A stretch of DNA of 64,000 nt from Nisaea acidiphila (GTDB taxonomy: Bacteria; Pseudomonadota; Alphaproteobacteria; Thalassobaculales; Thalassobaculaceae): positions 620,001 to 684,000 of the forward strand of contig NZ_CP102480.1 in assembly GCF_024662015.1 (NCBI RefSeq). The letters run 5' to 3'. Below are positions 61,738 to 64,000 of this stretch, in pieces; the stretch's first letter is position 1, and each line of letters starts with the position of its first letter. Below the pieces are notes generated by a model, which saw only the letters and a list, made by a program, of their open reading frames with translations, ran no database searches and was not told where the DNA came from. A program made the translations under genes and the position numbers.

Positions 61738-63411
61738 ATGGTCATGTCCGATATCGAAATCGCTCGCGAAGCGAAAATGAAGCCGATCATGGAGATCGGC
61801 GACAAGCTTGGAATTCCCGCTGAATCGCTCCAGCCCTACGGCCACACCAAGGCCAAGATCGACCTCGACTACATCAAGTCCCTGAAGGACAAGCCCGACG
61901 GCAAGCTGGTGCTGGTGACCGGCATCAACCCGACCGCGGCCGGCGAAGGCAAGACCACGACCTCGGTCGGCCTCGGCGACGCGCTCAACCGGATCGGCAA
62001 GAATGCGATCATCTGCCTGCGCGAGCCGAGCCTCGGCCCCTGCTTCGGCATGAAGGGCGGCGCCGCCGGCGGCGGCTATGCCCAGGTCGTGCCGATGGAA
62101 GACATCAACCTGCATTTCACGGGCGACTTCCACGCCATCGCGGCCGCGAACAACCTTCTCGCGGCAATGATCGACAACCACATCTACTGGGGCAACAAGC
62201 TCGGCATCGACGAGCGCCGGGTCTCCTGGAAGCGCTGCCTCGACATGAACGACCGCGCGCTGCGTCAGATCGCCAACTCACTCGGCGGCGTTGCCAACGG
62301 GTTCCCGCGCGAGGACGGCTTCGACATCGTCGTCGCCTCCGAGGTGATGGCGATCTTCTGTCTCTCGACCGACCTCGAGGATATGAAGCGCCGTCTCGGC
62401 AATATCATCGTCGCCTATACCCGCGAGCGTAAGCCGGTTTATGCCCGCGAGATCGACGCCAACGGCGCGATGACCGTGCTGCTGCGCGACGCGCTGGCGC
62501 CGAACCTGGTTCAGACGCTGGAGAACAACCCGGCCTTCATCCATGGCGGCCCGTTCGCGAACATCGCGCATGGCTGCAACTCGGTGATGGCGACCAAGAC
62601 CGCCCTCAAGCTCGGCGACTATGTCGTGACCGAGGCCGGCTTCGGTGCGGATCTCGGCGCCGAGAAGTTCTTCGACATCAAGTGCCGCAAGGCGGGCCTG
62701 AAGCCGGCCGCCGCGGTGATCGTCGGTACCGTCCGCGCGCTGAAGATGCATGGCGGCGTCTCCAAGGACGATCTCGGCACGGAGAATATCGCCGCGGTCG
62801 TCAAAGGCACCTCGAACATCAAGCGCCACGTGGTGAACACCAAGAAGTTCGGCGTCCCGGTCGTGGTCGCGCTGAATCGCTTCATCACCGACACCGACGC
62901 CGAGGTTGAGGCGATCCGCAAGGAACTGGCCTCCGAGGGCGTCGAGGCGATCGTCTGCACCCACTGGGCCGACGGTTCCGCCGGCACCGAGGCGCTCGCG
63001 AACAAGGTCGTCGAGCTGGTCGAGGGCGGCAGCGCCGACTTCAAGCCGCTCTATGACGAGAATCTCGGCCTGCTGCAGAAGGTCGAGGCCATCGCCAAGA
63101 ACATCTACGATGCGGCGGGCGTCACGGCCGACCAGAAGGTGCTGAACCAGATCAAGGACTTCGAGGCGCTCGGCGCCGGCAAGTTCCCGGTCTGTATCGC
63201 CAAAACCCAGTACAGCTTCTCCACCGACCCGAACGCGAAGGGCGCGCCGAGCGGCCATACCCTTCCGATCCGCGAGGTGCGGCTGTCGAACGGTGCGGAG
63301 TTCATCGTGGCGGTCTGCGGCGACATCATGACCATGCCGGGCCTGCCGCGGGTCCCGGCGGCCGAAAAGATCACCCTGAACGATCAGGACCAGATCGAAG
63401 GTCTCTTCTGA
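61738..63411 (+). CDS. fhs: Formate-tetrahydrofolate ligase Fhs
   Basis: ATP-dependent synthesis of 10-formyl-THF from formate and THF, cytoplasmic. 557 residues from the ATG at 61738, 11 bases after GGAGG; a TTG 48 bases earlier extends the frame, and a further ATG is at 61744. P-loop [10 protein letters not shown] (66-75), [38 protein letters not shown] and the final [10 protein letters not shown] are all typical. Followed by a formyltransferase, making a C1 cassette. Confidence 0.97.
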   Translation: MVMSDIEIAREAKMKPIMEIGDKLGIPAESLQPYGHTKAKIDLDYIKSLKDKPDGKLVLVTGINPTAAGEGKTTTSVGLGDALNRIGKNAIICLREPSLGPCFGMKGGAAGGGYAQVVPMEDINLHFTGDFHAIAAANNLLAAMIDNHIYWGNKLGIDERRVSWKRCLDMNDRALRQIANSLGGVANGFPREDGFDIVVASEVMAIFCLSTDLEDMKRRLGNIIVAYTRERKPVYAREIDANGAMTVLLRDALAPNLVQTLENNPAFIHGGPFANIAHGCNSVMATKTALKLGDYVVTEAGFGADLGAEKFFDIKCRKAGLKPAAAVIVGTVRALKMHGGVSKDDLGTENIAAVVKGTSNIKRHVVNTKKFGVPVVVALNRFITDTDAEVEAIRKELASEGVEAIVCTHWADGSAGTEALANKVVELVEGGSADFKPLYDENLGLLQKVEAIAKNIYDAAGVTADQKVLNQIKDFEALGAGKFPVCIAKTQYSFSTDPNAKGAPSGHTLPIREVRLSNGAEFIVAVCGDIMTMPGLPRVPAAEKITLNDQDQIEGLF

Positions 63412-63421
63412 TACATCTTGA

Positions 63422-63447
63422 GGAGCGGGGGCGACCGTCCCCGCTCC
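63422..63447 (+). promoter_or_regulatory. Intercistronic hairpin after fhs
   Basis: GGAGCGGGG and CCCCGCTCC, a perfect 9-bp stem with an 8-base loop, 10 bases after the fhs stop. No T-run follows, so partial termination or mRNA protection is more likely than full termination. Confidence 0.6.
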
Positions 63448-63499
63448 GTCAGTCAAACATACCCGTCCGGAGCGCGCCGGGCGGTGGGGAGGGAGCGAC

Positions 63500-64000
63500 A
63501 TGCGCATTATCCTGAACGGGCAGCAGGCCTTCGGTAAGGCCGCGCTCGAAGCCATTCTGGAAAAAGGCGAGGACGAGGTCGTCGCCGTCTATACCGCACC
63601 GGACAAGGAAGGCCGCCCGGTCGACCCGGTCAAGGAAGCCGCTCTCGAACACGGTCTCGAAGTGCGCCAGCCGGCGGACTATTCGGATCCGGCAGTGATC
63701 GAGGAGCTGAAGAGCTGGAACGCCGATCTGATGATGATGGCCTATGTCATCATCTTCATCCCGGAAGAGGCGCGGAACGTGCCGAAGCACGGCTCGCTCT
63801 GCTTCCACCCGTCCCTCCTGCCGCTGCATCGCGGCCCCTCCTCCATCAACTGGCCGATCATCTGGGGCGCCGAGAAGACCGGCCTTACGATCTTCTATCC
63901 GGATGACGGGCTCGACGAGGGCGATATCTGCGTCCAGAAGGAAGTCGAGATCACTCCGGACGACACGCTCGGCTCGGTCTATTTCGACAAGATCTTCCCG
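63500..64000 (+). CDS. Formyltransferase family protein (10-formyl-THF hydrolase/dehydrogenase-like), cut by window end
   Basis: First 167 codons, still open at the window edge. GGGAGGGAG precedes the ATG. The fold is the Fmt/FDH N-terminal formyltransferase: HPSLLPLHRGPSS with catalytic His103, and DDGLDEGDICVQKE with Asp141. Where Fmt has Asn before the His (NIHGSLLP) this protein has Cys101 (CFHPSLLP), so it is closer to the 10-formyl-THF dehydrogenase/hydrolase branch than to methionyl-tRNA formyltransferase. It could release formate or pass the formyl group from the Fhs product. Confidence 0.85.
   Translation, partial: MRIILNGQQAFGKAALEAILEKGEDEVVAVYTAPDKEGRPVDPVKEAALEHGLEVRQPADYSDPAVIEELKSWNADLMMMAYVIIFIPEEARNVPKHGSLCFHPSLLPLHRGPSSINWPIIWGAEKTGLTIFYPDDGLDEGDICVQKEVEITPDDTLGSVYFDKIFP

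Overview
This is chromosomal DNA from a GC-rich Alphaproteobacterium. The urea genes, the CheB-type receiver, the PAS_5-type protein, the FTHFS next to a formyltransferase and the many GTG/TTG starts with ATGA or GTGA overlaps suggest a Rhodospirillales-like, possibly marine, lineage. That placement is inference. Gene density is high. I see no rRNA, tRNA, CRISPR array, integrase or transposase.

Layout. (1) 1-3954, minus strand: urease operon ureDABCEF (ureF cut by the window edge) with a canonical sigma-54 promoter. (2) 4197-7982: a GST-like protein, fabI with a sigma-70-like promoter, and a PAS histidine kinase. (3) 7979-13650, minus: urea ABC transporter urtABCDE, with a sigma-54 element and an NtrC-like site upstream. 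Transport and hydrolysis of urea therefore look like two operons under shared nitrogen control. (4) 13651-14325: a 675-bp intergenic region with an unusual 16-bp repeat that could pair with the urtA mRNA 5' end. (5) 14326-22485: a chemosensory cluster, MCP-cheR-cheB facing cheY/B-like receiver-cheW-cheA, in which the CheB receiver appears to be detached from the methylesterase. (6) 22704-26910: a phage-type small protein, a large unrecognised protein, and a porin with a small lipoprotein. (7) 27018-33367, minus: a complete oligopeptide-type ABC transporter with nested RNA hairpins after the binding-protein gene. (8) 33661-41065: hybrid histidine kinase, ferritin-like protein, PhnZ-like HD protein, secreted HAD acid phosphatase, and a small SUOX-fold secreted protein coupled to a histidine kinase. 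(9) 41308-44682: a catabolic cassette (HAD, GntR, GNAT, FAD oxidase) with a palindromic operator. (10) 44687-48628, minus: trehalose operon otsB-GH15-otsA. (11) 48759-52368: PAS protein, globin-coupled chemoreceptor, homocysteine methyltransferase. (12) 52682-59188: TetR-RND efflux operon, then a second TetR facing an SDR, both with visible operators. (13) 59267-64000: NodB-like protein, GFA protein, DUF2817 peptidase, then fhs and a formyltransferase (C1 metabolism).

The strongest regulatory signals are two matched sigma-54 promoters (ureD and urtA), several near-perfect palindromes next to regulator genes, and hairpins placed just after both solute-binding-protein genes. The most novel candidates are the possible G/U-rich antisense RNA opposite the urtA leader, the split CheB with an oversized CheA, and the secreted SUOX-fold protein translationally coupled to a kinase.
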